A stretch of 17,329 nucleotides of DNA, from assembly GCA_015179025.1 (NCBI GenBank), contig WHUX01000608.1, positions 1-17,329 of the forward strand, read 5' to 3'. Below the pieces are notes generated by a model. That model made no database searches. It was given only the letters and a program-made list of their open reading frames with translations, and was not told the origin of the DNA. How positions within the stretch are numbered: the first letter of the stretch is position 1; each line of letters starts with the position of its first letter. Positions 1 to 9,798 of the stretch are shown here, piece after piece. Made by a program: the position numbers and the translations under genes. The DNA comes from Terfezia claveryi. Taxonomy: Eukaryota; Ascomycota; Pezizomycetes; Pezizales; Pezizaceae.

Positions 1-1223
1 AGATCGGCAAGTAAGTGTTCGAGGGCTTTACTTTTAATTTTGCTTTTATCGAAAATAGAATAGAGGAAATTTGTCAATGTCATCAAGCAGACCAAAGAGG
101 TTACATGCTCACCCAAAGGGTGTTATATGTGAAGGCTCATTTTGCGAATAACTTGTGAGTTGCAAAATAGGAGAGATATACATACTAAACATACATGTAT
201 GGGGCCGCATAGGAGTAATAAGTATTTAAAAAAATAAAAATAAACATACATGTTTTATAGATTCACTCTGACTAAGGCTTCAAAAGTTTATGCTTCTTGA
301 AGGTTTAGTTTAAAATTTCTGGGCTTTTGATGCAAATTATTCTAATTAGCTTATTTTCTAGATCCTACTGACCTAATATATTAAAATATAATATCGAAGG
401 AAACATACATAACACTAGGTATCTAATCTGCAATTGTGATAATAATATATGTCATACCCCCCATACTTTCGCTTTGACGCCTTGGATTCTTCGACTTTTC
501 TAGATTCTCCGCATTCAGCCAGCGATAGCGATCTTTCCCTTCTGTTTCACTTTGTGTCTGCTACACCGCTCGAAAGCCAGACGTCACCAATCGCCACAAC
601 GTCCTGTCAACAACCCACGACAGTTACCAACAAACAAACAAGCACGCCACCTTCCCCACGGTTTTTCTCGCTCTTTACCGCGAATTTCAGTATACTCCGA
701 GTCAAGGAGTTAGTATGCCAGATTGTCTCTCGAGCGGTATTATCAAATTCGGATTTTACCCCTGTCCAGCACCGCATAGTGATAGTCGTTTCCCATCTCC
801 CAGCTCCCATCAGTGCTTCTCAACGGCTAGTTTATTGACTGCGACGGCAACTGAGCTTTGGTATTCCCAGAGCTTGTGCTTGCAGCAGGAGATCCCATCA
901 AGGCAGAAGATCATCACTCGCCGAGGGAGGCGGGGTTTGCGGAGTCGGCAGGGGAGGGTGAATTTTCGGTTGTTTGGGGCTGTATACCCACCGGCGTACT
1001 CTGCAACGGAGCAGCATCACAGCGAGCGATATTGCTTTTTGCGTTCTAGAACTTAACGATTGAGTATTTGTGTTGTAATTGGTGAGCGATTGGCGTTGCT
1101 GGGAGTACGGAGTAAGGAACATATTGGTTTCATTGGGCAGTTTGCAGCGGCAGTTTATACCCCCATAGATACATTTACACGGAGCCAGCACACTGGTCCA
1201 GGTACAGATATCCCAATCCCCCC
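1..1223. other. AT-rich spacer and putative 5' region, no convincing gene
   Basis: The first 440 bases are AT-rich and stop-rich in all frames. A 12-bp direct repeat, AAACATACATGT, occurs at about 187-198 and 242-253. An open frame at 449-838 (+, 129 codons) is Ser/Thr/Pro-rich, has no domain I recognise and overlaps equally open antisense frames, so I treat it as probable 5' leader or promoter sequence of the gene starting near 1224. A GTAAGT at about 10-15 could be the donor of an exon cut by the window edge, but this cannot be tested here. Confidence 0.4.
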
Positions 1224-1301
1224 ATGGCGCGGAAAAACAAACCTTCGCGGGCAGCGCCTCGAAGAAGTCTACAAATACTTCTCGCCCGGTAATGGATGTG
1301 C

Positions 1302-1673
1302 ATCAAACAGCAGAAACAAGAACGGCAACAACAACAGCAGCGGCAGCGACAAGAACGGAAGCAGCAGCAACAACAACAACGACAACAACGACGACAACAA
1401 CAATGACAACAACAACAAGAACAACCAGAGAACAGTCACCGTCTCTCCCGCTTCGGCTCTTGCTCCCCTGGCCGCTTTGAGACTTATATCGAACAACGTC
1501 AGCGGGAAGAGCAGCAACAACAACAGCAGCAGCAACGGCAGCGGCCGTAACAATAACAAGACAAGAACTCAGCATGGCGGGAATGAGCCAGCCTCATCTT
1601 CTTTCTCCGCCGTCAACACAAACTCTGAAAAGCGCAATAGCCTCACTAATTATATATCCGCGTCATCAGCAAT

Positions 1674-1746
<73 letters not shown>

Positions 1747-1813
1747 ACACAGCAACAGCAACAACAACAGCATCAGCATCAGCAACAGCATCAGCATCAG
1801 CATCAGCATCAGC
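1302..1813 (+). repeat. CAA/CAG-rich trinucleotide tract with perfect (CAACAG)12 core
   Basis: Runs of CAA, CAG, CGA and CAT codons fill 1302-1410, 1510-1555 and 1676-1813. The core at 1676-1747 is twelve perfect CAACAG units, followed by CAG CAT units. Read as Gln/His it fits the coding frames of the surrounding gene: frame 3, then 2, then 1, each change costing one missing base. In other frames the same DNA gives Asn/Ser or Ala/Thr runs, so the long open frame through it is partly an artefact of the repeat. Such tracts expand and contract and are hard to sequence. Confidence 0.85.
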
Positions 1814-1885
1814 ACCCTCCCTCCAATCACTCACTCCCACCGAAGTTGCGTTGCCCTCGCTCATCGAAACCTCGAGATCCTTCAG

Positions 1886-1955
1886 GTACAATCCACCTTC
1901 CCCCCCCCCGCGCATGCTCGAACGAAATTAATATTCATTATCTGTTGGCTATAAG
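1886..1955 (+). other. Spliceosomal intron in the CUE-like gene
   Basis: A 70-nt candidate intron has donor GTACAA, internal AATTAATAT and acceptor TATAAG. Removing it joins the frame-1 reading (KPRDPS) to the frame-2 reading (DEFTTLDEAL) through a split Asp codon and skips the TAA at about 1926. Confidence 0.6.
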
Positions 1956-3451
1956 ACGAATTCACCACTCTCGACGAAGCCCTCATCATATCCATCCACC
2001 TCGATTCACCCTCCTCTCTCTCCAAGCCTCGTGCAATCCTCTCGCACCTGAGTGGCGTTACTATTTTAGGCGAAGACGACCCCCCCCCTGCCGAGGATGA
2101 ATTCCCGCCAGAGTCGACCATCGAATACACGCCAACCACGTCTTCGGATCAAGGTGGGAGTGGGAGCGGGGGTGGGGGCTCTAGGTCCGGAGAGGCAGAT
2201 GAGGAGGAGGAGGAGCTGGATATGAGTGATCTAGCAAAGCTCAAGAGGGTTTTTCCGATGGTGAAGGAGTTCACGCTCGTGAGAGCGCTGGAGAAGAGTC
2301 CCGCGGGGCGGAGGGCGCAATGGATGAGTTGCTGAATAGGGTTTTTCTAGATGAGGTCGGGGAGGAGGAGAGAACGTGGAAGGGGTAGGGAGGGGTGTGG
2401 ATGGGTTTGGCATGGATGATGATAATAATGGTGAGGGGGGGAGTTTGTTGAGGAGGAAGAACAAAGGCAAGGAAAGGAAAGTGGGTGGTGTGGGGGGGTT
2501 GTGGATTGACACCCAGAGGAGGATGGATTTTCAGGAGGAGAATACTCCCGGGGTTGCAGAAGATGGAATGCCATTCAGAGGGACATCTCCTTTCTATCGG
2601 CGGCGATGCATATCCCCCAGCAGACAGTCGCATCGGCATGCCATGCCGCTGGAGGGGATATCGCAGAGACGGTGTATCAGTTGGTCGATAGACTCCCTCC
2701 GCCACCTGCGCGCAGATACGGGGAAATGTTGCTTGACACAGGGGAGGACGGGGGGGATCAGGAGAAGGAGGTGCTGGATTTGCTTTCGGCTTTGTTTCCG
2801 GGCGTGGAGCGCGGGGTGGGGAAGGGGCTGTGGAGATTGGTGGTGGGGAGGGAGTGGGCGCAGGGGGTGGTGTCTCCGCTGGCGAGCCCGGTGGGACTTG
2901 GACAGGGACAGTTTCCGAGGGCAGGAGGGTGGAATGTAACTGGTCGTGGACACGCGCATCCCCCGCGTCCTTCAGCACAGCCCCCTCCGCAGGAAGACGA
3001 TGAATCCTCCCTCAGCACACTCTTCACCCTCGCCGCGATTTTGGAAGAGTCGCCTCGCTCGCCGTCATCTATATGTAGACCTCCATCTACACGCACAATA
3101 AACAACCCCCTCATCCTCAGTCCCAGAAGCCCCCCTGCCACATATGCATCGCGAGCTTGTCCCACACCCTCACCTCAACAAACAATCACCATCAACCCCC
3201 GCACCAGTACCACCACCCCCACAGCTTCATTCTTATTAGGTAGTTTTCTGGAATTTTCGGGGGTCTATATAGGATTAAGGTTGGTGGACCGATCTGTTGA
3301 TGGTGATGTAGCTATAGACGCAACTGCTCAATTACAGCATGGGTCTCTACTTGGGCAATTATCTTCTCGATTGGCGTTGGTACGATTTCGTGTATGTGCA
3401 ATACTAACGTTCGCCGGTCTGACCTACCGTACCGATCGATTTTGTCTCTGA

Positions 3452-3630
3452 TATACGCGATGGGCAGTGGTGTTTTACAACCTATTTCTGAAAGCATTTC
3501 CCTGCGAGGGTCATATTCCCCAGTGCGTGCGTGGAGGATCTCGGGTATATATAACATACCAAATCCCTCTGCCCTTGCAACTGCAATTGCGCCAATATCT
3601 GGAACATATACCTTTTTTTTTTTTTTTTAA
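3452..3630. other. Spacer with poly-T tract
   Basis: No gene is supported. A 16-base T run ends near 3628, just before a small ORF. Confidence 0.5.
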
Positions 3631-3861
3631 ATACCCCTCCCTCCTCCACCACGCCCACTGTGCGACCACTGTGCGACCACCACCTCCGTAATAAGATCGT
3701 CTTCCCCCGCCACCCCATCACTGCTCATGCGAGATCTAGGTCGAGAAGAACGTCTCAACCAGATCCACGGTGTTGTTGCTTTGCAGACAAGTCCACCTAC
3801 TACGCGGAAGATGACTGTTGGCAAAATCGAAATATCTAGATGCCTTAAGGACAAGAAGTAG
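3631..3861 (+). CDS. Small unassigned ORF, 44 aa from the internal ATG
   Basis: The frame is open from after the TAA at 3628 to a TAG at 3859-3861. The only ATG is at 3727 and gives a basic 44-residue peptide (MRDLGREERLNQIHGVV...). The composition is protein-like, but the antisense frame (about 3627-3893) is open too and I recognise no family. It could be an exon fragment, a transposon relic or chance. A short 11-bp tandem repeat (ACTGTGCGACC, two copies) sits just upstream at about 3656-3678. Confidence 0.2.
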   Translation: MPLPPPPRPLCDHCATTTSVIRSSSPATPSLLMRDLGREERLNQIHGVVALQTSPPTTRKMTVGKIEISRCLKDKK

Positions 3862-4379
3862 TACATCCAGGGGGTTATATACAGTAGGGACAATGATGCA
3901 AATGCTAATCACCGGGAACAATTGTTGTGGGGATTACCAACAGCAGAATGTATGGCAGCGAGAAGGTTGAATATCACACTAGTTACAATCTGAGGACACA
4001 TAGGCAGCTGTGAACAGCCTTGGATAAAGCTGATGGATATCATAATATAACGGACGACTGCCGATTTATGTTTTGCTGGTTCCTCCTACATACAAACAAA
4101 TTGCTATGGTTGCTACAGCCAAGACAGGCTGGGTGGGCTGGAGCTGAGGGGTAATTCAGCCGCACTCGAGCTCGCACACAAATACTCATCCATCGACAAG
4201 CACAAACACCTGTCACCTCAGGCACGTCTAAAGAGATTCGTTGCTCTCCCGAAATCAAGTTCGTAGTTCGTTTCAAAGTACTCCTGCACAAACTCGCTAT
4301 AGCTCCATACGGGGAATAAGTAGCTTGACCTAGCTAGCACCATCGATCAAAATTTGGAGTTGCATCATCATAGCATAAA
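3862..4379. other. Intergenic region upstream of HET1
   Basis: I see no gene here. Stops are frequent in every frame. It should contain the HET1 promoter, but no clear TATA or operator-like element stands out. Confidence 0.5.
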
Positions 4380-5392
4380 ATGAGTAACCGAAGATTGGTC
4401 GTCACGGGAAGGCTAGACGAGGAACCATACGAGATTGAGAGCGTCCTTGCTTCAGGTTTGCGAGAGGGCGTGCGTATGGCCCCAGGGTTAGCGAGTGGAA
4501 CTGGGGATTGCATTGTACTGAGTCCCGAGGAACGCGACTTGGCTTGTGGATGGATGAGCACTAGGAACTACAGGACAAGATTATCGAATTCCGGGGACAA
4601 TTGTTCACCAATTCGCTTGACTCTAATACGGACGAGGATAACACGGCACTTTGGCTGGAATATTTTGTTAAACACAACCATACGTTTGGTATTATTCATG
4701 CGTGGGCAACAGCTTGCTATATCAACCCAGGACTCAGAAAAAGGCGACCAGAGGAATTTCATGAGAGCCTAGTGCAATTCAATGGTCATCGCTTCTCCGA
4801 TAGGATTGATGTGGATGCCAGCGGTTACAAGGTTATCAAGCAACCTCAGGATATAACTCCACGGCGTATATGGGACGTCTGCAGTCATCGTGTCATACCA
4901 TTCGAGTGGTTTGGAGAGGAGGACTATCAAAAGACACTCTGGACACGATGTAGACCAATCTCCCATAGTTGGACTGCCTTCACAGACCGAATATTTGTCA
5001 TGTCCCCTGTGAATAACTACCAATGGCCAGTCCCGCTGCCGAAGGAGATGACGTTAGAAACGGTCCGAGAACAGGTCCTGAAGATGAATTGCTCATATTC
5101 ATGGCTGGATGTTATATGTCTGAGGCAAGAGTTCGAAGAGAGGCCAGATTTGGAGTCAGTGCGGGCGGACGAATGGAAGGTCGATGTCCCCACGATTGGG
5201 TTTATCTACAGCTGCGCTGAATTTGTCATTACCTACTTCAACGGATTAGGGAGGCCATTCTCACCTTCGGGGCTCGATCATGAGAGGCACTGGCTAAAGC
5301 GAGTGTGGACCTACCAAGAGACCGTACGACCGGACAAGATGTTGGTCGGTGGCTTGACGAGTGAGATACCACACCCCTTGAAAGAACCTGAA

Positions 5393-5486
5393 GTGAGTGA
5401 TATAATGGCAATGTTAAAAAAAAAATCCGGTGAAATTGTGAAATACTTACAATTGCATAGCTAGCTGATCTGCTGGACGATTCCAG
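5393..5486 (+). other. Spliceosomal intron in HET1
   Basis: The donor is GTGAGT and the acceptor GATTCCAG, with a CTGAT branch site about 20 nt upstream of it. Removing 94 nt joins KEPE to FYNRIHRL with no frame change and skips several stops. An alternative acceptor at 5460 (GCATAG) is open for only 24 codons and does not continue the family pattern. Confidence 0.75.
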
Positions 5487-5980
5487 TTCTACAACCGCAT
5501 CCACCGCCTATCTGCTTCAAAGTCACAAATGAGTCTGATGACCTCTGTGCTGGAGATGCAGACCCGCTATGCTACAACACCTGTCGATATTGTTGCAGCC
5601 TAGCGTACATTACCCCAAAGTACCTCAGCGTACTTCCAGTGTACCAATGCAACGAGGCTCCAGGTGATGCCTGGAACCGCTTTATCGCTACTACGGCAAA
5701 GATGGACCCCTTGGGGTTGGATTATACTTTTGAGCTCATCAAGTGGTTCCCATTTCCTTCCTTTGGGCACTGGTTCCCAAGCTGGGAGCAACTTATTCGT
5801 TTCCCTGACCTGGGCCTGCTGCCGGAAGATCAACACGCTTGCAAATATGTCTCGGCAACAGTGCATGCCCCGTTGAGGATCATTAGGTGTCTGCTCTTTA
5901 GGCATTGCAAGGTGCGGACCACCACCATGCCCTTGCACGAACTCAAATATCCGTTTCGAGTTCCCCCACTGTTCAGAGGC

Positions 5981-6270
5981 GATCCTGAAAGTAGTGAAAT
6001 GTCTATTTCTGATTCTGACAGTGAGAGTGCGATATCTACCAACGAGGATGACTCAGGTGGCGAAAGTGGGCCACCCGTGCCGGTTCCCGACGGAGATATA
6101 TCTCTTTCGGTCTCAGATGAGAGAGGCGCTCCTGAAAGCAGTGAAATGTCTATTTCTGATTCTGAGAGTGAGAGTGCGATATCTACCAACGGGATGGTTC
6201 AGGTGACGAAAATGGGCCACCCGTGCCGGTTCCCGACGGAGATATATCTCTTTGGGTCTCAGATGAGGAG
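5981..6270 (+). repeat. 147-bp in-gene tandem duplication, acidic Ser/Asp repeat
   Basis: Unit 1 is 5981-6127 and unit 2 is about 6128-6270; they are nearly identical. A partial third copy of the unit end (TCTCGGATGAGGAG) follows at about 6290. Each unit encodes about 49 residues: SSEMSISDSDSESAIS, then an acidic Gly/Pro linker, then GDISLSVSDE. Unit 2 lacks one A after 6191 and the third copy lacks one G near 6293 relative to their siblings. Confidence 0.9.
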
Positions 6271-6889
6271 ATCAAAGAAGGGGAAGGTGTTTGGTCTCGG
6301 ATGAGGAGGCGGAAGGAAGTGATAACCTCTCCCTGAGGATTCCGTTATTGGTTTCTCCAGTTCCTGCCCCAGATAGATCTATAGTTCGTCTTTCATCAAG
6401 TAGTTCCACATCCCACTCCCCCGCTTCAGAGATTGCATTCATCCCCCATAGCAATGCCTGCATTCCTTTGTTCACATCACCCACTTAGGACGAGACTATC
6501 ACTCTCGAGGCATACCAGGACACCATGTATCAGCCCCTCTATTCATATGTCAATGCCCTCCGAACGGGTGACCCTTCCCCGACTGCACCACGTTTACTTG
6601 AACTCTTCCGCCGCTACCAGAAGACGAGGACCTGACAATTATGCTCCTGCCATGTGAAGCACAGAATGAGAATGTGTTGGTTGTATGCAGGGAGCCGGCT
6701 GAGACCGGGCCTAACGCGCCTGAAGTCTTGCACCTACAGAGACTCACTACACTAGAGTGGAATATCGGAAAGCGTGGTCAGTATTTCTTTGGTGAGGGAG
6801 TCCAGTTGGAGGGTTTTCTGAAAGCACCAGATGTAGTGCTAGGGATGGAGGAGAGAGTGGATGATAATGTGGAAATTTATCTCTTGTGA

Positions 6890-7273
6890 ATGGCCATGCG
6901 AAGCAAATACAGTAGGATAACTAATTCTCAACCGGTTTCATCCTCTAGGGTATGTTCCATCTATACCTAGGCACTATTGAAACATTCGCTGGTATGGCTC
7001 GTACCAAGTTTGAAGAATATTTTTACAAGAAGCAATAAATCTCGATTTGCCTTTGAGAAGTAATTCCATAAAATCTTTTTCTAGTATAGAATATAGTGGC
7101 TAATAAGTACCTACTATCATTTGCTACCTAAGGATGTATGTGTACAGTAGGATGCACCCCTACAAAAATCCCTGTCTTCACCTGCTTAAGCGACACCTCA
7201 TGATATCTTAAGAGCATAGAATAAGTAGTTAGAGGCTTTTCCAGCTAAATTGAGATCCAGTATAAATATGTAC
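6890..7273. other. Intergenic region 3' of HET1
   Basis: No gene is seen. An AATAAA lies at 7034-7039, about 145 bp after the HET1 stop, and is a possible poly(A) signal. GTACCTA-type sequence appears near 7090, a motif scattered through the spacers of this window. Confidence 0.4.
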
Positions 7274-7328
7274 CGGGCCCACAGCGAGAACTCAATATTC
7301 GCGAGAGGCCTGGCTCGCTGGGGGCCCG
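7274..7328. repeat. Inverted repeat with 15-bp arms
   Basis: CGGGCCCACAGCGAG at 7274-7288 pairs with CTCGCTGGGGGCCCG at 7314-7328, with one mismatch and a 25-nt spacer. It forms the left edge of a GC-rich island in otherwise AT-rich DNA. Confidence 0.75.
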
Positions 7329-7361
7329 AGCCTGCCGCGAGAACGGTTTGTTGTCTCGCGG
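7329..7361. repeat. GC-rich hairpin element, copy 1
   Basis: The arms CCGCGAGA (7335-7342) and TCTCGCGG (7354-7361) are perfect complements around an 11-nt loop. The stem can extend imperfectly outwards to about 7325-7371 (CCCG and CGGG ends). A perfect 10-bp palindrome, CCTCGCGAGG, follows at 7374-7383. Confidence 0.75.
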
Positions 7362-7464
7362 CTGGCCCGGGCCCCTCGCGAGGACACGGGAGCACATAAT
7401 TACCCAAGTAAGGATATAGTAGATACAACGTTACATGGAATGAAGCACGCAAGGAATGAGCCCG

Positions 7465-7497
7465 GGCTTGCCGCGAGAACGGTTTGCTGTCTCGCGG
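7465..7497. repeat. GC-rich hairpin element, copy 2
   Basis: A direct repeat of copy 1, 136 bp downstream, with 30 of 33 positions identical. The three differences are all transitions outside the 8-bp arms (7471-7478 and 7490-7497), so the stem is preserved. Confidence 0.8.
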
Positions 7498-7509
7498 GGG
7501 GTCGCCGGA

Positions 7510-8191
7510 GAATCTTTCCCGATATCAGCGGCGCATCCAGATGTACATAAGTATATGTAAATGTTGGTTGTCCTGTATTGGTACTTATGTTCTGGAGTGC
7601 TTGGCTACGTTGAGGAAATGTGTGCTGTGGCCCAGAGCTGCCACCACAGGCATACTTACCTATGTAGCAGTTGTGCAAGCTGAGACAGGTTGAATGATTC
7701 CCGATTCTCAGCCTACTGTTTCGTGTCGACGTATGTACCATTGATTGCAGCGGGCGAACACTGTTCTCTGGTGTACCTACCCCATATATACATGTGGCGT
7801 GGTGCACTGCAGTACTTACTGCAGGCAAGTTTTTTTTTTTTAGTCTTTTTTTGCTAACTAGTCCACCGTTGTTTCACAACAGGCTACTTTGTTTCCTCCG
7901 CGCAGATCTGGAGTTGTTTACATCGCGTGCCCAGACGGTTATCGATAAATCTGTATTCAGTGCCGTGCTTCGGCTAATTCCCCATGCTCGGGCGGCCGAT
8001 GTGCGGTGCCCAGATTTCAGCTGGGGACTCTGCAAATCATAATTTGCTGCGCTTTCCTACTTTGGCCGTAGGTGAATGTGGGGGGTTTTTGTGGTCGAGC
8101 GCAATTGATATAATATTACGGCCGTTGTAATTTTTCAAGAGATTTACGATATGTTGCGGGTTTTATACCCCCACTGGCTCCACAAAAAACA
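7510..8191. other. Spacer without a supported gene
   Basis: Open frames of 60-140 codons exist on both strands, but none shows a domain, a plausible start and a consistent continuation. Several short T runs occur near 7829-7850. Confidence 0.45.
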
Positions 8192-8428
8192 TTAAAAAAA
8201 ATACACAGTATTCATATGCGGTCGCGTTAGGAGCCACCCGGAAGGAACCCGGGTGGGATTCAGGACAAGGCAAGTTAAGACAGCCCTTACATTCATCTCG
8301 TAGCGTCTGAATTCAATGCCGCGATCAGCCAACTGAAGCCACTGCGATCCGCTAGCAAGAACCACAAGATGAATGGCAGGGAGTTTCTTAGCCCTGGCCA
8401 GCATCGCGAAACCAATCACGGAACACAT
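8192..8428 (-). other. Doubtful exon-like ORF
   Basis: A 78-codon frame holds a protein-like stretch (LQLADRGIEFRRYEM) ending near a possible GTAAGG donor at about 8280. No partner exon or family is recognised. An 8-bp inverted repeat with a 7-nt loop (CCACCCGG...CCGGGTGG) lies inside at 8234-8256. It may be a fragment of a decayed gene. Confidence 0.15.
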
Positions 8429-8945
8429 TTAAAAAGATAAACCCTATGTACGTACCCAGCCAATTACTGTTAGAATGAATGCTCGCTATGTACCTAGCAT
8501 TTATTTTAACCTTTCGCTTCGTCCAGACTGTTTACTGTTTTGCAGTATATACACGCAATCACTCTGCTCATGGTATAGAGCACTCGCTGCATGCGGTCTT
8601 CATGTTATTCTTCATCTTCACCAAGTATCCTCATTCTAAGCATACATTCATATGTTAAGCTCGGTCTCTACCTACCGGTACATCTCATGTATTTAAACCC
8701 CTCGCTTTTCCCGTATCTAGATGAATAACTGAATAAGATTAATTACCTCGGAATATCCTCGCTCTCCTGCTTTACTGCCACGATAACACTGCTTCACATA
8801 GTCTGGCTCATACCTGTCCTCCTCATACTGGACTTCTTTCCTCCCGAGCTAACTATATACAATTAATGATAGATCAAAAAATCAATAAATAGATATGTCG
8901 ATACGAGATCAGGGTAAGAACAATCCAAGCTGAACAGCATAGTAA
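8429..8945. other. AT-rich spacer
   Basis: No gene is seen; stops are frequent in all frames. It lies upstream of the unrecognised gene at 8946 and would hold its promoter or an unseen first exon. Confidence 0.4.
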
Positions 8946-9798
8946 AAGCAACACTGCGGCGATGCGCTAGTTGGCCGTGCGCCGCAACCTGGGCCTGGTG
9001 GCAATGCTTACGGTAGCCTCCAGGTAGTCTGGTTGCACTACCCCTCCACAGATCGTCGAGCACCTGAACAAGTCATAGTCTCATCCCTACGAGTGCACTG
9101 GGAAAGCTATCACCTCCGAGTTCAAATCGAGGCCAGTGACACCCCCGAAGACCTGCTTATTGAATTCGTGGCCAGGGATCTCGCCGTCTGTGATATCAAT
9201 GCTGGTAGAGAAATCCCTGAACGTATGGTCCACGACTTTAAGAGCCAGCTCCGAGAGCTTTTCAGGCGCCCTGCCACTGATGGCATTTTCCTCGGCCTGA
9301 ATGGAGGTCACATGGGGTGGACATGCTACGGGTAACAGTGAACTATGTTATCAGGAAGCTCCTGGATCGTCGGGGCCCAAAGGAACAGGCAAGCGAGCTT
9401 GACACGCTGCACGTCCGTTTCGTCTCGAGTTCACACCGATGCGCACAATCGAACCCACTGCCGTCGCTGCAGAATGAGGCCGACGGGTACCTTGCCCATG
9501 TGAACGTCTATTCAGGACTGATGGACACCCCAAAGATGAGAGTACTTGCTGGGGAACGCACGACCTGCCTTTCTTTCCCCTTGAAAAACCGTATTGTAGC
9601 ACGTATCATGAGGGAACTCGAGCTCCAAATTCGGGCAGACAAAGACTTCAGGCAACAGATGAACAATTCAAGAGAAATTATGAAAGGCATGCTCCAGAAC
9701 AAACATTTAAGATTCGCGGAGAAAAACCCATGCTAAAAATCACGTTGCAATGGAATGGCGTGGAGGTGGAGGACTCAGTGCTACCTAAAACTATGTGA
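8946..9798 (+). CDS. Unrecognised protein, frame-disrupted
   Basis: I do not recognise this family. Frame 3 is open from about 8946, protein-like from GNAYGSLQVVWLHYP through VQIEASDTPEDLLIEF and REIPERMVHDFKSQLREL, to GIFLGLNGGHMG. One missing base at the GGGG near 9315 moves it to frame 2 (VDMLRVTVNYVIRKLLD ... FPLKNRIVARIMRELELQ). A second near 9690 moves it to frame 1, which ends KITLQWNGVEVEDSVLPK and stops at 9796-9798. The corrected product is about 280 residues, soluble, with amphipathic helices and no membrane segment. No in-frame ATG precedes the VHDF region, so the true start may be in an upstream exon or beyond a further frame loss. It lies between the two HET-like genes; whether it works with them is unknown. 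Confidence 0.45.

Larger units (their letters stand above)
1224..3451 (+). pseudogene. Poly-Gln protein with CUE-like domain (Cue2/Smr-type N-terminal half), frame-disrupted
   Basis: CUE domains bind ubiquitin; fungal CUE/Smr proteins related to yeast Cue2 act in ribosome quality control. The proposed start is ATG 1224 (MARKNKPSRAAPRRS, CCCATGG context). Gln-rich tracts follow, moving from frame 3 through frame 2 to frame 1, with an intron at 1886-1955. After it come a conserved-looking stretch (FTTLDEALIISIHL), an acidic Gly/Ser/Glu linker, and a CUE-like helix bundle at about 2230-2350 (LKRVFPMVKEF, then AMDELLNRVF one base out of frame). Further down, about 2561-2690 reads DISFLSAAMHIPQQTVASA, a segment I associate with CUE/Smr proteins. 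No DUF1771 or Smr domain (DLHG-type motif) follows; the frame runs to a stop at 3451 with non-coding character after about 3060. Single-base frame losses are needed near 1545, 1748, 2305, 2375 and 2558, and in-frame stops lie at 1290, 1404 and 1673. It is either a pseudogene or a damaged assembly copy. The family assignment is from memory of motifs. Confidence 0.5.
4380..6889 (+). pseudogene. HET1: HET-like (heterokaryon incompatibility type) protein, frameshifted
   Basis: HET-domain proteins trigger cell death after non-self recognition in fungi. The start ATG 4380 has A at -3. After an N-terminal module (ASGLREGVRMAPGLASG) come WLEYFVKHNHTFGIIHAW, PRRIWDV, ISHSWT, NNYQWPVPLP and the hallmark WLDVICLRQ, then EWKVDVPTIG, YFNGLGRPF and the HWLKRVWTYQE box. 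An intron (5393-5486) is followed by VEMQ-type and PVDIVAA segments, WFPSWEQL, an acidic repeat region, and a C-terminal block (VLVVCREP, EVLHLQRLTTLEW) that pairs with the HET2 C-terminus. With frame corrections the product is about 800 residues. Single-base losses are needed near 4562-4584, 5600, 6191, 6293 and 6610, and a TAG lies at 6486. Two losses (6191, 6293) are proven by the internal repeat copy. Either a recent pseudogene or an intact gene with consensus deletions. The HET-like call is firm; the functional state is not. Confidence 0.75.

Noticed and set aside
1303..1575. Long Val/Ala- and Leu-rich open frames on the minus strand across the repeat tract
   Set aside because: They are the antisense reading of CAA/CAG repeats, which stay open in several frames by composition alone.
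1060..2100. A single 346-codon frame (+) as one protein
   Set aside because: It begins at a TTG and contains no Met, and its Asn and Ala/Thr runs are out-of-frame readings of Gln repeats. Only its 3' part (about 1748-1885) fits the gene.
7794..8042. 82-codon ORF starting in a poly-T region
   Set aside because: The Phe run comes from the T tract and the rest has no domain or coding consistency.
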